In this document: positions 39,201 to 54,200 of the stretch, one piece after another
How the letters are laid out: every line of letters begins with the position of its first letter
Numbering within the stretch: position 1 is the first letter of the stretch
Made by a program: the position numbers and the translations under genes
Assembly: GCA_008921705.1 (NCBI GenBank)
Contig: VFFE01006859.1
Span: 114,444-178,443 of the forward strand
Source: Burhinus oedicnemus
Taxonomy: Eukaryota; Chordata; Aves; Charadriiformes; Burhinidae
DNA: 64,000 nt
Direction of reading: 5' to 3'
Notes under the pieces: model-generated
Told to the model about the DNA's origin: nothing
Database searches by the model: none
What the model saw: only the letters and a program-made list of their open reading frames with translations

Positions 39201-42200
39201 TACAGTTCCATCTGCCGTTACCTAATGTATTCATATCTATTATAACTCTGTGAAATGCCCTTAAGTATTTGATTTTTTGCAGCTACTTGTCTTTAGAAAA
39301 CATACATCAATGTGTAATTCAGAACTTCAACTATGAGTGAAAATGTTATCAGTAAAGATTTACCTACTCTGTAATACGTATTTTAAATAGAAGATTTTTT
39401 TAAATAGAACAATTGCCTTTGAGCATTTTGCATAAGTGTATTTTTAACAAAGGACATACATAAGCATTCATTTACAGACTACAGAACTGGTTTTGTAGAT
39501 GTTTTTCTGTTTTTCAAAAACTATCAAACTAAGCATAAAGTAAATACAAGAAAATTTATCCACTTATCACTTTAATCTTAATCAGCAGGAAAATCTTTCA
39601 CTTGCTAAAATTGGTGATGCCACTTGAATTTTACTGGAGAGAGTGATGATTCTAAGGTAGGATCAAATAGTGTCACTAACTGAAGAAAAGGTAAATGGAT
39701 TCTATTGCAGTAAAGAATACAACAGTAAGGGATGAAATCACTGGTATTCAACATATCAAAAAACAAACTTTAAAATGCAGCCCTTGAGAAAAGTTTTGTT
39801 AAAACACTTATTTGAAAGCTTGAAAATGCATACTTTAAACTGTTCCTGAAAAGAATGCTGTCACTAGAAAGAAGACAAGCAGCATACTAGGCTACATAAG
39901 GAGACACGTGGCAAGCTGATCAAGGGAAGTTCTTACTCTCCTCTACTTGGTACTTGTGAGCCTGCACTTGGACTGCTGTGCCTGGTTTTGGTCCCTCCAG
40001 TGCAGTAGAGATGTTGAGATGCCAGACAGGCTTCTGCAAAGGGCTACCAAGATGTTCAGAGGCTGATGAGGAGGAACTGAAGAAGCTGGGCTTGCTCACT
40101 CTGGCAAAGAGGAGGCTACGGAGAACCCTAACAGCAAGCAACAACTACTGAAGGGAGAGTGAAAAAACAAGACAGAGCCAAACTCTTCTTGGTAGTGGCA
40201 AACCGTATAACAAGGGGTAATGGCCACAGATTTTGGCTTGGCAGGCATTAGGAAAAACTACACTAGGATGGCAGTGCAACACCAGAGCAAATTATCCAGG
40301 GAAGGGATGGAATCACCTCCTTGGAAATTTTCAGGACTCCTTCAGGCAAAGCTACAGCTGACCTGATCTAATGATGGCAATAGTCCTGCTCTGAGTGGGA
40401 GGCTGAATCATAGGATCGTTTAGGTTGGAAAAGACCTTTAAGATCATCCAGTCCAACCATTGACCCTACTCTACCAGCTCTGCCACTAAACCATGTCTCT
40501 AAGCACCCCATCTACACAACTTTTAAACACATCCAAGGATGGTGAATCAACCACTTCCCCGGGCAGCCTGTTCCAATGTTTGAGAACTCTTTCAGTGAAA
40601 AATTTTTTCTTAATGTCTAGCTTAAACCTCCCCTGGCGCAACTTGAACCCATTTCCTCTTGTCCTATCGCTAGTTACTTGGGAGAAGAGACCAGCACCCA
40701 TCTCACTACAACCTCCTTTCAGGTAGTTGTAGAGAGCAATAAGGTCTCCCCTCAGCCTTCTCTTCTCCAGACTAAACAATCCTAATTCCTTCAGCCGCTC
40801 CTCATAAGACGTGTTCTACAGACCCCTCACCAGCTTTGTTGCCCTTCTCTGGACACATGCCAGCACCTCAATGTCCCTCCTATACTGTGGCGTCCAAAAC
40901 ATCACACAATACTCAAGCTACAGCCTCACCAGTGCTGAGGACAGGGGCACAATCACTTCCCTACTCCTGCTGGCCACACTATTCTTGATACAGGCCAAGA
41001 GGCCATTGGCCTTCTTGGCTACCTGGGCACACTGCTGACTCATGTTCAGCCGGCTGTCCACCAGGAGCCCCAGATCCTTTTCTGCCAGGCAGCTTTCCAG
41101 CCACTCCTCCCCAAGCCTGTAGCGTTGCCTGGGGTTGTTGTGACCCAAGTGCAGGACCTGGCAATTGGCCTTGTTAAACCTCATGCAGTTGGCTTCAGCC
41201 CATCGATCCAGCCTGTCCAGATCTCTCTGCAGAGCCTTCCTACCCCCAAGCAGATCAACACTGCTGCTTAATTTGGTGTCATCTGCAAACTTACTGAGGG
41301 TGCGCTCAATCCCCTTGCCCAGATCATCAACAAAGATATTAAACAAGGCTGGCCCCAAAACTGAGCCCTGAGGAACACCACTTGAGACCTGCTGCCAGCT
41401 GGATTTAACACCATTCACCACAACTCTCCGAGCCCGGCCATCCAGCCAGTTTTTAATCCAGCAAAGAGTACGCCTGTCTAAGCCACGGGCTGCCAGTTTC
41501 TCTTGCAGAATGCTGTGGGAGACTGTGTCAAAGGCCTTACTAAAGTCCAAGTAGACAACATCCACAGCCTCCCCTTCATCCACCAGGCGGGTCACCTGGT
41601 CGTAAAAGGAGATCACGTTGGTCAAACAGGACCTGCCTTTCATGAACCCACACTGGCTGGGCCTGATCCCCTGGTTGTCCTTCACATGCCGCTTGAGTGC
41701 ACTCAGGATGAACCATTCCATGATCTTTCCTGGAACTGAGGTCAGGCTGACAGGCCTATAGTTGCTTGGATCCTCCTTCCGGCCCTTCTTGTAGATGGCT
41801 GTCACATTGGCAAGCCTCCGGTCATCTGGGACCTCCCCTGTTGACCAAGACCGCTGATAAATGATGGAGAGTGGCTTGGCAAGCTCCTCTGCCAGCTCCC
41901 TCAGCACTCTCGGGTGGATCCCATCTGGGCCCATAGACTTGTGGCTGTCCAGTTGGCGTAGCAGGTCACTAACTGCTTCCTCTTGGATTATGGGGGGATT
42001 ATTCTGTTCTTCATCCCTGTCTTCCAGCTCAGGGGGCTGAATACCCTGAGGATGACTGGTCTTACTATCAAAGACTGAGGCAAAGAAGGCATGAAGTACC
42101 TCAGCCTTCTCCTCATCCTTGTTGACAATCTTCCCCTCCGCATCCAATAAGGGGTGGAGATTCTCCCTGGCTCTCTTTTTGTTGTTAATGCATTTTTAAA

Positions 42201-45200
42201 AAACCTTTTTTGTTATCTCTTACAACAGTGGCCAGATTAAGTTCTAGCAGTTCTTTTGCCTTTCTGATGTTTTTTCTGCATGACCTAACTAGATCCCTAT
42301 ACTCTTCTCGCGTTGCCTGCCCCTTCTTCCAAAGGTGGTAAACTCTCCTTTTTTTCCTGAGTCCCAGCAAGAGCTCCCTGTTCAGCCAGGCCGGTCATCT
42401 TCCCTGCCGGTTCATCTTACGACCCATGGGGACAGCCTGCTCCTGCGCCTCTAAGACTTCCTTCTTGAAGAATGTCCAGCCTTCCTGGACCCCTTTGCCC
42501 TTCAGAACTGTCTCCCACGGGACTCTCTTAACAAGTGTCCTGAACAGGCTGAAGTCTGCCTTCTGGAAGTCCATGGTAGTGGTTTTGCTGACCCCCTTCC
42601 TTACTTCACCAAGAATCGAGAACTCTATTATTTCATGGTCGCTAAGCCCAAGACAGTCTCCGACCACCACATCACCCACCAGATCTTCTCTATTTGTGAG
42701 CAGCAGGTCTAGCAAGGCACCTCCCCTGGTAGGCTCGCTTACCAGTTGTGGTAACTAGACAACATCCAGAAGTCCAGCCAAGACATCTCTACTTTTTTCA
42801 TATGACATTAAAATATTTTAGTAGTTTTCAAAATAATATATTATATGTTAGCTGAAATAGTTAAAAGTGAGTTCCGTTCGGCCACTTCCCCTCCCAGATT
42901 CTTGCACACGCAGGAGGTGTCTGTGCCATTTCTGCACCTAACAGAAATTCTATTAAACCCCAACTCAACAGACAAAAAGCACTAGAAAGGAGTAGAGAAT
43001 CTCTATACCATTCAGTGGACTTAAAAATAGTATGTTTTTGTTTGTCACAAAACTTGGAAATCATCAGACCAAGCAGTACACTTGGAAATGAGGTTTAACT
43101 AAATCAAATATACGAATTAGAATTAACATAATCAATTAAAATGCTCTTTCATAGAAGATCCAACAAACTTTGCTCACAACAGCTTTTTCTAATGCTTTTC
43201 TTAGATTCTCCTCACTAACACGTGGGGACTTGCCCAGACAGTTCTCTTTTCCTAGAGTTGGGAACTATGGCATATTTTCCTCACTGAAGGACAAAAATAG
43301 TGAAACTACAGTGGGAATATATCTGTCAAGCTTGGGTCACAGATCTAGCAGTCAGATAAATGAAACATTTTTCCTGTAACAAGGACTTGTACTGCATATC
43401 CCTCCTTGCAGTTTTTTAAGCCTCTTTTTAGGACATATTTGATCTCACATGCTCTCTGCAACATACTGATTTTATAATTCCCTTAGGATGGTTCCTATTT
43501 CATTCCTGATTATTAAACCTAGATGTTTTCCCAATTTCAGTCTAATTACTCTTCTACACTCCCCAGCACTGAGGGTTTTTGTCATTTATATTCACATGAC
43601 ATTTACTTGTGTACTTTAAATTCTATTATTAATACTGAAGAACTTAAAAATAAGCAAAACTCATAAATGTAGATGATCTTCCTAGCATATTAAAATGCCA
43701 AAAAAAAAAGTAATCTGTCTCAGAAGCATACAAACAGTACATGGAAAAATGGTCACTTCATGGCCACAGTTATACCATATGATACTGGAGAACACTGCAT
43801 AATGGTTCACATGAACAGGCATTATCCCAGCTTCCCTGGCCCAGGTAACATGTTAGGTTACCTCATGGGAGAAGGTCTGTAATTGTGAAGAAGCTCACCC
43901 TTTTAATGCACAGCATCACAGTTTGTCTCCTGTGTCAGGAGTCCATGAATAAAAAGATCATTTACAGGCCTGTAAGATGCCAGTGCTGCAGCAGAGTAAA
44001 GCAAAATGAAAGCACCGTCTCATAAATCTGCATCTGACCCACAAAAAGATATCGTTACAACTTTATTTAAGAGTGTAATTTTTGAATGTGCATTTTTTAA
44101 TGTGTTTGTTAAGAACATATCCATACTCATTATTTTAATGAAAACTGCAAGAAACTCACCAGGTGTTTCAAGGCATTAGAAAGCAGTCGTCTCCCAGCTG
44201 GCTTATCGAAATCAGCAATAATCCAGATAGTAACAGCATATAATGCATCTTCATCTGAAAATTAAAGATAATCCTGCTTTACATTCTGGACAATCTTCTC
44301 ACGAGTAATGAATTAATTCTGTTTGAGATTTTGAAGTTTATGTGTATGTCTGGCTGTCGACTTCAACTGTAAGACTAATCTTTGCCACATGAGAATCTTT
44401 TGTCCTCTGAATTGAAATAAAATTCTTAGGAGGTACTTTATCATGTTAATATGAGCAAGTCACTAAAATAGCCAATCTATTGTTGTACCACTGAAACAAG
44501 ATGGCCCTAAATAATAAGCCAACTCCACTTAACAAGACCTGCTTTACCAGAGTTTTCTTGGGAACATTTGGTGGAGGCTGGTCATACAGCCAGAAATTAA
44601 AAGAATTAAGTAGTTACAAGAATGCCTGAGTTAGGCCATTCACTTTCCCCAGTAGCAAAGGGAGAGTCCTTCAACCAAAGGCAGGACAAAACTTATAATT
44701 TCTGGACACAAATGGGAATATACCAAATACTGCCCAAAGAAAGCAAACTACAGTGTAGGTGTACACGCAGAAGAAAATCCCTTTTTCCTGGTCTATAACC
44801 TCCTGTTCTTTATTCTTCATAGAATGGCAATGGTACATGAAAAATTCTGCAAAATTATCTGTAGAAGAATATCAGTCTACACAGGTCTATCAAATATGCC
44901 CTAAAAGGTAACAGGTATAGATGGGAATTTTACAAGGTTCTGGTGAGATTCTAGGAAGAGGTTATGATTAGTGTTCTTGGTGACTAGAGAAGCACACTGG
45001 GGACAGAGATTTGAAATGTAGATTCCAGCTTAAAGGTTATGGCTTTTACAGAAGGGATCTGAATCTTAGAAATGAGCCTACAGACTGAAGGCCAGTCATC
45101 ATTTGACAACTAGCTGGGATGTCCCTGTGGTTGTAGATGGAGAATCAAATACAGTCAAATAATTTTATTCCAAAGAAATATAAGTATATAGCATTTCTTT

Positions 45201-48200
45201 CTGATAATGGAATAAGAAAAAACTATGTTAACACCACATAATAATTACTGAAAGAATAGCACTTTGCTAACAGGATTATTTTGTTCCTTGATGAACTGAT
45301 GTAACTGAGCAGTTTTTAACTATCTACTCCTAGATGTTAACAAGGTACAGACTAATGCAAAATTCCATGCAGTATTATGCCCCCACTGTTGTAATCAGCA
45401 TTTCTTCTATCTCAGAGGGAAAGTACTTGCATATGCAATATGAATATTTTTACATCAAAAAATATTTTGTGTACAAAAAAGCATGCATTTTAGTTAGTAA
45501 AATGTATAAATGAGTGATAATCCATCAGAATATATGTATTTTTTTTCTTTTCTATAGAAAGGCAAAGATTCAGATACCAAAATTAAACAATCAACTAGAA
45601 GGAAAATAATAAAGAGATACTGAATGCTAGCAAATATGAAATAAAATCAATTATCTCTTAAATCGTAGAAATGCCTAATTTTTGTATACATATTACAAAG
45701 ACTATAAAGTTTTGACTTGATAATGATGCAAATAAGAATCACTTGAAAACTGAATAAACTTTTTAATATTCTCAAGTAAAACTATGTCTGAGTGTTTTTG
45801 AAGCTGCAAAAGTCTTACTTTTTAATTTCATGTCTGTAAAACAAAAAACAACCAGCCATGACATACATCCTATTTCGAAACTACAAACTTTAAAATAATT
45901 ATTCTGTTATTGTATTTTTTTATTTAGTTATTATTTATAATAACATTAGGATATGATCTGGCTGCTGAAAGAAGATACTGGGATATTGGGAAATTTACTT
46001 ATTTACATGGCATCCTTGGGATACTTACTGGCAAATTTCAACAATTTTTAATACCCATACATACATATAACCTATATACAAAATTAATATACCCCTTTTT
46101 GTTAAATACTTCATGTTGTCTGAAATTACAGCACTTTTATCTTGTGAGTCCAAAAAGGAGAAAGTAGAGAAGTCTTCCACATCAAATGGAACTGCAAAAT
46201 GTAAAACACAACACGTTAGACTTTGAAAAAGGAAAATCCTAACAACAGTCAATCCAAGAAAAGTAGTTACCAGATGTGGATCTGAAATGTATGTGTCTTC
46301 TTTCTGCTCCAAGAATAGTGGGATTTATACGGGAAACTACATTGTGCTGATCCATAAGAAAATCTATTGCATTTATATGATCATTTAACGAACCCTATAG
46401 TAAGAGAAATGAAACTATGAAAGTACAGATTTAATTTAAGACTAACAAAGACCAAGTATTTGTACAATCTTTCAGCTGAGCTTAAAGCTTCTATATACAC
46501 CAAGTTCTGGACAATGTCAAGTCAAAAAGGCATAACTATCACACAGACAGTATTTCAAAGTATCAGATACACGTATTTCAATAAAAAACTGCATTACATT
46601 CTTGGTTTCTGGTTGAAAAATTCCATATGATTACTATATGCTTAGTTGATCCTTCAAGCTTGTATAATCTAAATATACTGTTTCAACACCATGACTGCAA
46701 ATTAATGTAACAACGTAATTTCAGTTGTTATATTATTAATTTCAAGCCATCTCATTATAAAAAAATTAATATATAAACATGGCTCAAACAATCCACTGCC
46801 AAATATTTCATCTTGCGTTCATTCAGAAATGTTAAACATACCATGAACACTGCCCTCTGGAAGAACCCGGTAGCATCAATAATCCTCTGAAGAATAACTG
46901 TCTCTAACTCCGCAGCATCCATCTCTTCTCTGTTAAAGGGCACGCCATTAAACAGAGCTTGAGGCAATGGACCCAGGCCAGTCTTTTTATAAAAGGTTGC
47001 TCCTGCCTGATCATATCAGAAATATCACAGGATTAAATAAGACTGTGGCTGACTGTAGCAAAAAATGAAACTAATATCAAGAGACAATGAACTCTAATCT
47101 CCAAACATTATTCACTGTCACACCTTCTCATGAGTAGCAGGGACGAAAGAGGAAATGTTTGGAAACCAAACAGGATGCATGAGACTCATTTCTCAAATAG
47201 AATGACAAAAGAAGTTATAGATCTGTATGTGGGGTTTTAAACTTTTGCTTTATCATCTTGCTGAGAAATATTACTTTGTTTTGCTTAAAATTCTTAGGAA
47301 AAAATATTAAGTAAATCACATTGGAGAAGGACCTTGAGAGTCACAGTTTGAGGTGGATCAACCTAGACCTTTTCCCCAAAGACAGCACTCCCAAAACCCT
47401 CAAAACACTTTTATGTTCAGAAGCCAAGCCTTATTTCATAAGAAAGCAGAACAGGCTAATTTTTCCCAAACAGAGAAAATTCAGTGAGACAAATAGAAAT
47501 TAAAATGTATTTTAAGTAATCCCCCCTTCCTATTCTGTATCCTTTCATGTTTTCTTTCAGTGTCACTTTCTGGATGCCTACAAACTCTACGGCAGTATCT
47601 ACGCACCCCACTGTCTCCTCCCTGATCTTCACTGCAGCCCACAGTCCCTGCTCATACCGGGGGCTTCCTCCTGGTGGGTCTCTGTCTACTTTTCTTCCTT
47701 TAATATTCTCTGTGGGAAGCTTTCCTTCCCTAAGCGTATCCAGCTGTTTCCAGGGCAGATTCAAACCGCCCTTCTATACAAAGCCTTCATGCAACTCAGT
47801 GAGGAGAAGCAGCATAAGGCAAACAGCACCTCTTTTTCTGGCTGCCCAGATGCACCTTTTTAAAGGAACATAATACCCTTCATACAACAAATTTAAAAAG
47901 TAAATAAATAAAATGGATGGCATGTGTCAGAAACACAGGATTGCATAGATGGTATGGCTGAAGAAACATGAAGGAAAATTATTTTTATATATATTTTAGC
48001 AGAAAATTGTCTACATAATCAATTATAGAAAAAAATCTGTCTTCTCTATAGCTTTTAAAACAAAATCCATAGCTGTTTTTCCCAAAGGAAATTATAACCA
48101 GAAAGCACAATTAAAGGAAACGATAATTTGCCTAGAAGACAGGCTTCAGCTCCTCACCCAGAAGACACAGGTAAACAATATCTGCAGTGTGAGAGAGACT

Positions 48201-51200
48201 CCTTGACATGCTTACTAGAAAAAAACATTTGTGCTCCTGAAAGCAGCAGGCAATAGTAAATTTTAATAGTGAGAGCAGTAATGTAGAAATCCTTTCAACA
48301 TTTCCGCTAATGCCTGAATGGTGGCTGAGGAAAAAAATTAACTCAAAGATACTGTATTTACATGCTTTAACACTTAGCAATCTTTCAACTTAGGAAATCC
48401 AATGAATTGTATACTGCAATATTTCTTACCACTTTGCTCTCAACATACCTTCCTCCCTTCATCGTATTCAGAATGAACACCTAGTATACTCTGAGCATCA
48501 GCATGGGGGTATTCACTTCTAAGAACATCTTTCACATGATTTACCGTTAGAACATTTCCATCTTTCACTTCATGGTACATCTGTAAAAATTATAACAGAA
48601 AGAAATAAGTAAAATGTAATAAATTTTCAATCATATTTAATAAAAGTAAACAAACAATAAAGTAAACATCTTTTTACAGTGTTGTAGTAATTTTTATATC
48701 AGTCTACCTTTATATTGCTTTTATTACTATATTGCAGTTTTTATGTTGCTTTAGTAATTATCACCATTGCACATATGCTTAATTTTTCATCAGAGCAGTG
48801 TTCTGATTAAGCTATTATTATACCTATAGTCTAAATCTGAAGTTGCAAAGTAAATACACTTATGTGAGCTGAATGTGAAAGGTTATTTCTCTCCACTGAT
48901 TAGAGAAGGAATCTAAATTCTTACTATAAACTACCTAACCATGGGTAGTTACTGGAATCTATATGGGACAAATCCAAGCCTGAATTAGTCAGTGATACTT
49001 TTTCCTACAGTGGTAATTTTTCCTTACCAATGCTATTTAATTTCATAGCATAAGATTTTATTACTTTCATCAAACATGCAAAAGAAATTTGAAGTGAAAA
49101 TTATTCCATCTATTTCTTTTCAAATGAGGAACAGTACATTTATCTCCATAGCATTGAATATCTCAAACTTCTTTTTTATTGATTGTATTTTTGTTAGCTT
49201 TTAATTATATTTATCATTCCTTCCTTTTCATATTACAAAACAAAGTAAATAGAGGAACATAACATCTTAAAAAGCACACTGTAAACTGATATTTTGTGAT
49301 CTGGTCATGGATAATAGTCACACGTGTGTCAGCTCCTAACACTTGTAGATTTCTGTTTCTCTTCCAAGGTACTCCTAGTTACTTCAATTCCTTTCATCTT
49401 AAGCTCTCTGAGTTTGTCCATGACATTAGTTTCTAGGTACTGAACAGAATAATAGAAAACAAAAGTAAGAAAAGATGTTACGTATTAATAACATATTCTC
49501 TGATATAATTTTGCCTGCAGAGCCTTCATATAAACTGCTCACTTTGTTTTCCTCCATTCATTTCTTGCCTCTGAAATTCCTGTCTTTACATGAACCTGCA
49601 TTCTCTCACATTGAAAACCTGGCTCATTCATTAAGCTGCAAGCCTTGAATATTTCAGTTTTCTACACTCATGAACAGCTCAAACATGACCAAAAAAGAAC
49701 TTAGCTTACTCTGTTTCACTTTCTACACCAGAAAACAACCAAGAGTTTTTCAAAATTTATAGGATTACCAAAGTGATATTAAAATGCCTGCACCCCAAGA
49801 GAACACAAAGGCAGACATGTCATGTTAACGCAAACCATACAGAATAATTTTTCAAAAGAATACACTGAAAGCTACCTTTTTATGTTCTTGAAGAAAGCCT
49901 GTAGATAGGTAAAATGACAAGAAAAGTTGGTTTCCAGAGGAGGAATGTATTTCTGCAAATCATTCTATAGCATATTAATGCTATACATGTTTTTAATACT
50001 TTGTTTCCATGTAAAGTAAATGCAAATGTATGTTGTCACAAGGTAGCAAAATCCTAACTATACAGAAAAGTATTAAGTTTAAAAAGAAAAAAAAGGAAAA
50101 AAAGGGAGGTGATTTCTCATGAAAGAACTAACATTAATTATCGATGTAAAGGCTTGAGAGGTGTCAGATTCCTCTGAAATGTAATTAAAAGTTCTCCAAA
50201 GTGCTATTCCAGCATCTTCATTTCCATCAATTTCTTCCTTAGTACTTAAAATGAAAACAAATCCAATTCTAGAAATAAACAAAAAAAGATCATACATTTT
50301 AAAACAATATCAGTTTCACATACATTCTCATACCAACGCAGAAGAACAAGATGTTTGCATTTAAGTAATCTGTCCAGCACGTAGACACAAAAAGATTACA
50401 GTAATTAAGAGTTCTGGGAGTTATCAGGATTTATTCACAGCCCTTCCTTTCCTTACGTGATCGGAAGTTATGACACTGTTTACATTCCTGCCATCACCTC
50501 TTAACCTTGAGTCTTTGTTTTAGTTTGAGCATAATCTGTCTTTTATTTTTCCTGAAATGGGTGTCTTGAGTAGCTGCATGTAGACATGCCGGGGTCTTGA
50601 TGCCCTGTCCTCAATACATGCCATTCTTACTAGCCCTTCTCTTGCCTTTTTTATCTTCTGGGGCTTCTCCACCCTCCCATTACCATTCATTCTCCATTCA
50701 CAGCAATCTTAAAACATTGCCTACATTTCCATTAAATGAAAAAAGACCTAGAAATATGAGGCTTGAGAGGAAAAAAACCCGAGAAAACTCCTACTGGAGA
50801 TGGTATTTTGATACTGTTCTCATGAAAAAAACTGGGTTGATCAGGCCATACTATCTTTACAGCATGAAGTGTAACAGAGATTTGGTGTTCTGCAATAGCA
50901 GGGGAAATTCAAACCTACAGCCACTTGTTTGTCTATACAAAACATTTTGATTAAATTGAGCATCATCATTTGCACATGTAACTCATGAAGATGTCACTGA
51001 AAGGTTTGGCACATGCTCCAGAAAGCTCAAAAGTGAAAGATACTGATGCAAAGATCCAGTTTCTCCAGGGAACAAAGGCTTTGAGCAATGAGATAATCTG
51101 GCAAAACAGACTGCAAATAGTGGCACAATGACTAAAGCACAAAGTCTTTCACAGACTGAAGACCCAGGAGAGTTAAAATTGAAGATATTTGAAGTTATAT

Positions 51201-54200
51201 TCCCTGCTGAGAACACAAGGATCCTTCTGGTCTCTGCTACACTACCTGAAAGGACTTGTGATCATTACAGTCAGTTCCATCTCAGCTGTTATAAGAAAAG
51301 GACAAGAAAGATGCTTCCACTGAGGATCTTTGGGACTGGCTAATTGACCTGGACCAGAAAACACTAGGCCAGTTTCTGACCGTGAAAGGAAGGAAAGAGA
51401 GTAGAAAAGCTCCATCTTGCATGCCATGTCACAAGCAATAGCTAAGAGGAGCAAGAGTACAAAAATTTCATAGGAAAATTTTCCAGTCGCAAGTGAACAG
51501 AGCAGGTGTACACCCACAGCTACAACACACAGATTCCCCAGAAGAGAAATACATGCCTATTCATGAACACAGTTACCAGCATTAAGAGATGAAGGCTAGG
51601 AAGATGGATTCCACCAGCCACCTGGAATTTTGTGAGCACAAAGCCATCAGAACCCTTCTAAGCATTTCCAAGCCTTCCGCTGTCTGATATCAATAAATTT
51701 TCTTAGAAGAATAGATACCCTCCCCTCCACCCCTGCCCGTCGACATTAAGCCTGTTTGTATAATGGGAGAGAAGAATGGGAAGAAGATAGACAAACCCAG
51801 ATACTTTTATGAATCAGAAATGGAGATTTTATGTGAATACTTTGCTGTTGCAGCAGTTCAGGGATTAACTTCACATAGTTTTCCAGAACACATCCTTGAA
51901 GCATCCTGAGTATGTGCAGCTAATGCTATTCATACTAGGTCTGCAGCAAAACCCTCTACCATTAGCTGTCACTTCTCCCAAGACAAACCCAGCAGTGCAA
52001 AAAAAAGCTGTTCCATGAAAAAAATCCCTATGGAAGCAGCTATTCAACTGTGTTCTCCTCTACATTTACTTTTTAGCAAACCTACAGGTAGGGATGTCTC
52101 TGGCTGTCAAACTGCAATCAAAACCACTTAATAATGTGCTAACTGGCTTACACAATTGTAGCCATCTGTGTAATACAACTGTATAAGCTGCTGCCTGTTC
52201 CTGACTACACACGACAGCAGTGCATAATGTTCCATACACAGCAGTCGGCTAAAAGCTTGAAAATTATGCTAACTGTCAAAAAGAGGTGAATTGTAAGACA
52301 GAACAAGGAAATCGGAGTCTTTCTAAAGGAGTATCACAGAAACTCAAAGCTGGCTTCTGATATACAAAACACTGTGCATCTTGCAAATATTTCCACAAAG
52401 CGTACAGCTCCATCATAGCTGCTACAAGAACATGAGCAAGAACATGCTACTGATCTCATGATACATGAGAGCAACTACAACATGACAATCTGCAATGCTG
52501 AGCTCATGTTTCAGAAGACCTTCATATTTACGAGCAATAATTCAATGAGTTGATTTCGGAAGTCATCTTTTCATTTGGATAGCCACCGCACATCAGATAT
52601 TTTAAAATGATTAAATTGTTTAGACAGATGCTCAGCACATAAACAGGTGTGCATAAGACCAAAGGACAGAGGGAAGTAAGAAATACAGCAAAAAAATATA
52701 TACAATAATTAATGCATAAAGATGCACCATGTTCTACAATTAATTCCTTCTCCCATTTTTTACATCTCTCATTATTGTAAATAGCTTTTCCTAAAGTCTT
52801 GCATCATCTGGGTACCACAGGAACAGTCAGCAAACCAAAATATTATACGACAGTATAGACCCCATGATTTGTCCACATCTTGAATACTGTGTACACGGCT
52901 GTCGCTCTCATCTCAGAGAAGTTACACTAAGTTCAGAGAAGGACAACTTAGACAACAAAACAACCTTTGGAGCAGCTTCCAGGCAAGGAATAACTAGTAA
53001 CCTAGGGAAAGAAATGACTGCAGTTGAACATGGTAGAGCTTTATAAAATCTGGAGAGTAGGAGAGACTGCCTAGCCTCTCTCCCAATTATAAGAGCTACA
53101 GAGACAGTAAATGAAGCTATTGAAAGTCTGGCTCAAAACAAATAAAGCCATTCTTCATGCACCATGTAGTTCAACTGTGAAAACACCTGGAAAAGAATAC
53201 TTTAGGTGCTAAAACTTTACATGAATCAAGGGGAAAACAGAAAAGTTTATGGAAGAGAAACCCAGCGAGGGTTGCTAAATATTTAGAAACTACATCTGGG
53301 TCTGGAATTCTTTGATCTCCAAATGCACGAAGGTCAGAAAAATACTTAGGCAAAGTAGCTGGTTGCCCCATTCTTTTTATCTTACCTAGGCAGCTCCTTG
53401 TGGCCTGTTGCAGACAGACTGACCTAACCAGACCTTTAGTCTGACCTAGTTTGGCTGCTCTTGTGCTGCTATGTATCAGAAAATGCAAGTTAAGTTGTAG
53501 GCTATATTCTCCTCAAGGACTGAAGCAGTATTGTCTCCCAGGTAGCGACAACAATAACAAAATGCACAGATAACTAATATCTGTATTCCATTACTTTTTT
53601 GTCATTGAATGATAAAAAACAAAGAAAAACAAAACAATGATCAGAACTAGTAAAATTTTAAAGGAAAATGAGAAACCTGTAATTTATTGAGAAAACAAAA
53701 AGCCATTTCACAGGAAGATTTTAAATATTTAACATGGAATTAATCTTGCTGAACCTAGGACTGAATTTGGACACCCTTGTCTTCTTTTATAAGCTGTGGA
53801 AATAAGTAGGCACTTCTGACAGCAATTCATTTTTCCTTAAATTAGGCGTCTCAGATCAAACAGATTCTTCCTCAGAAGTGTTTCTCTCTCAAATGACGAC
53901 TGGTTCAGACTCAGACAACTAATTTTTTAGAAATTCAAAACTTGGTGAGGATAATCTCACTGTGGTCTTTAAGTATTTATATGAAAAGAAAATTAGGTAA
54001 AGCAACCTGAATTGAAAGAAAGAAATTCAAAAATTCCATCAAATCAGGTATTACTTACAGAATATTTTGCTTAGAATGCAACTTCCTATGGGCACCCAGT
54101 GTGACTATTTGACAAGGTAATTTTTTATCAGAAGTTTGCAGTTCATTTTCCGCATACTCAAGTATGTTATCCCCTGTAACCTATTTGCTTAAGAATACTT

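Larger units (their letters stand above)
39168..44159 (-). other. UGGT2 intron (exons 10-11)
   Basis: 5.0 kb intron of which nearly 2.9 kb (39871-42787) is two nested CR1 elements. The flanks 39168-39870 and 42788-44159 show no recognisable feature. Confidence 0.85.

Noticed and set aside
50597..50950. 117-codon plus-strand frame beginning with a hydrophobic, signal-like stretch
   Set aside because: The rest is low-complexity and unlike a known protein; it lies in a UGGT2 intron without supporting signals.
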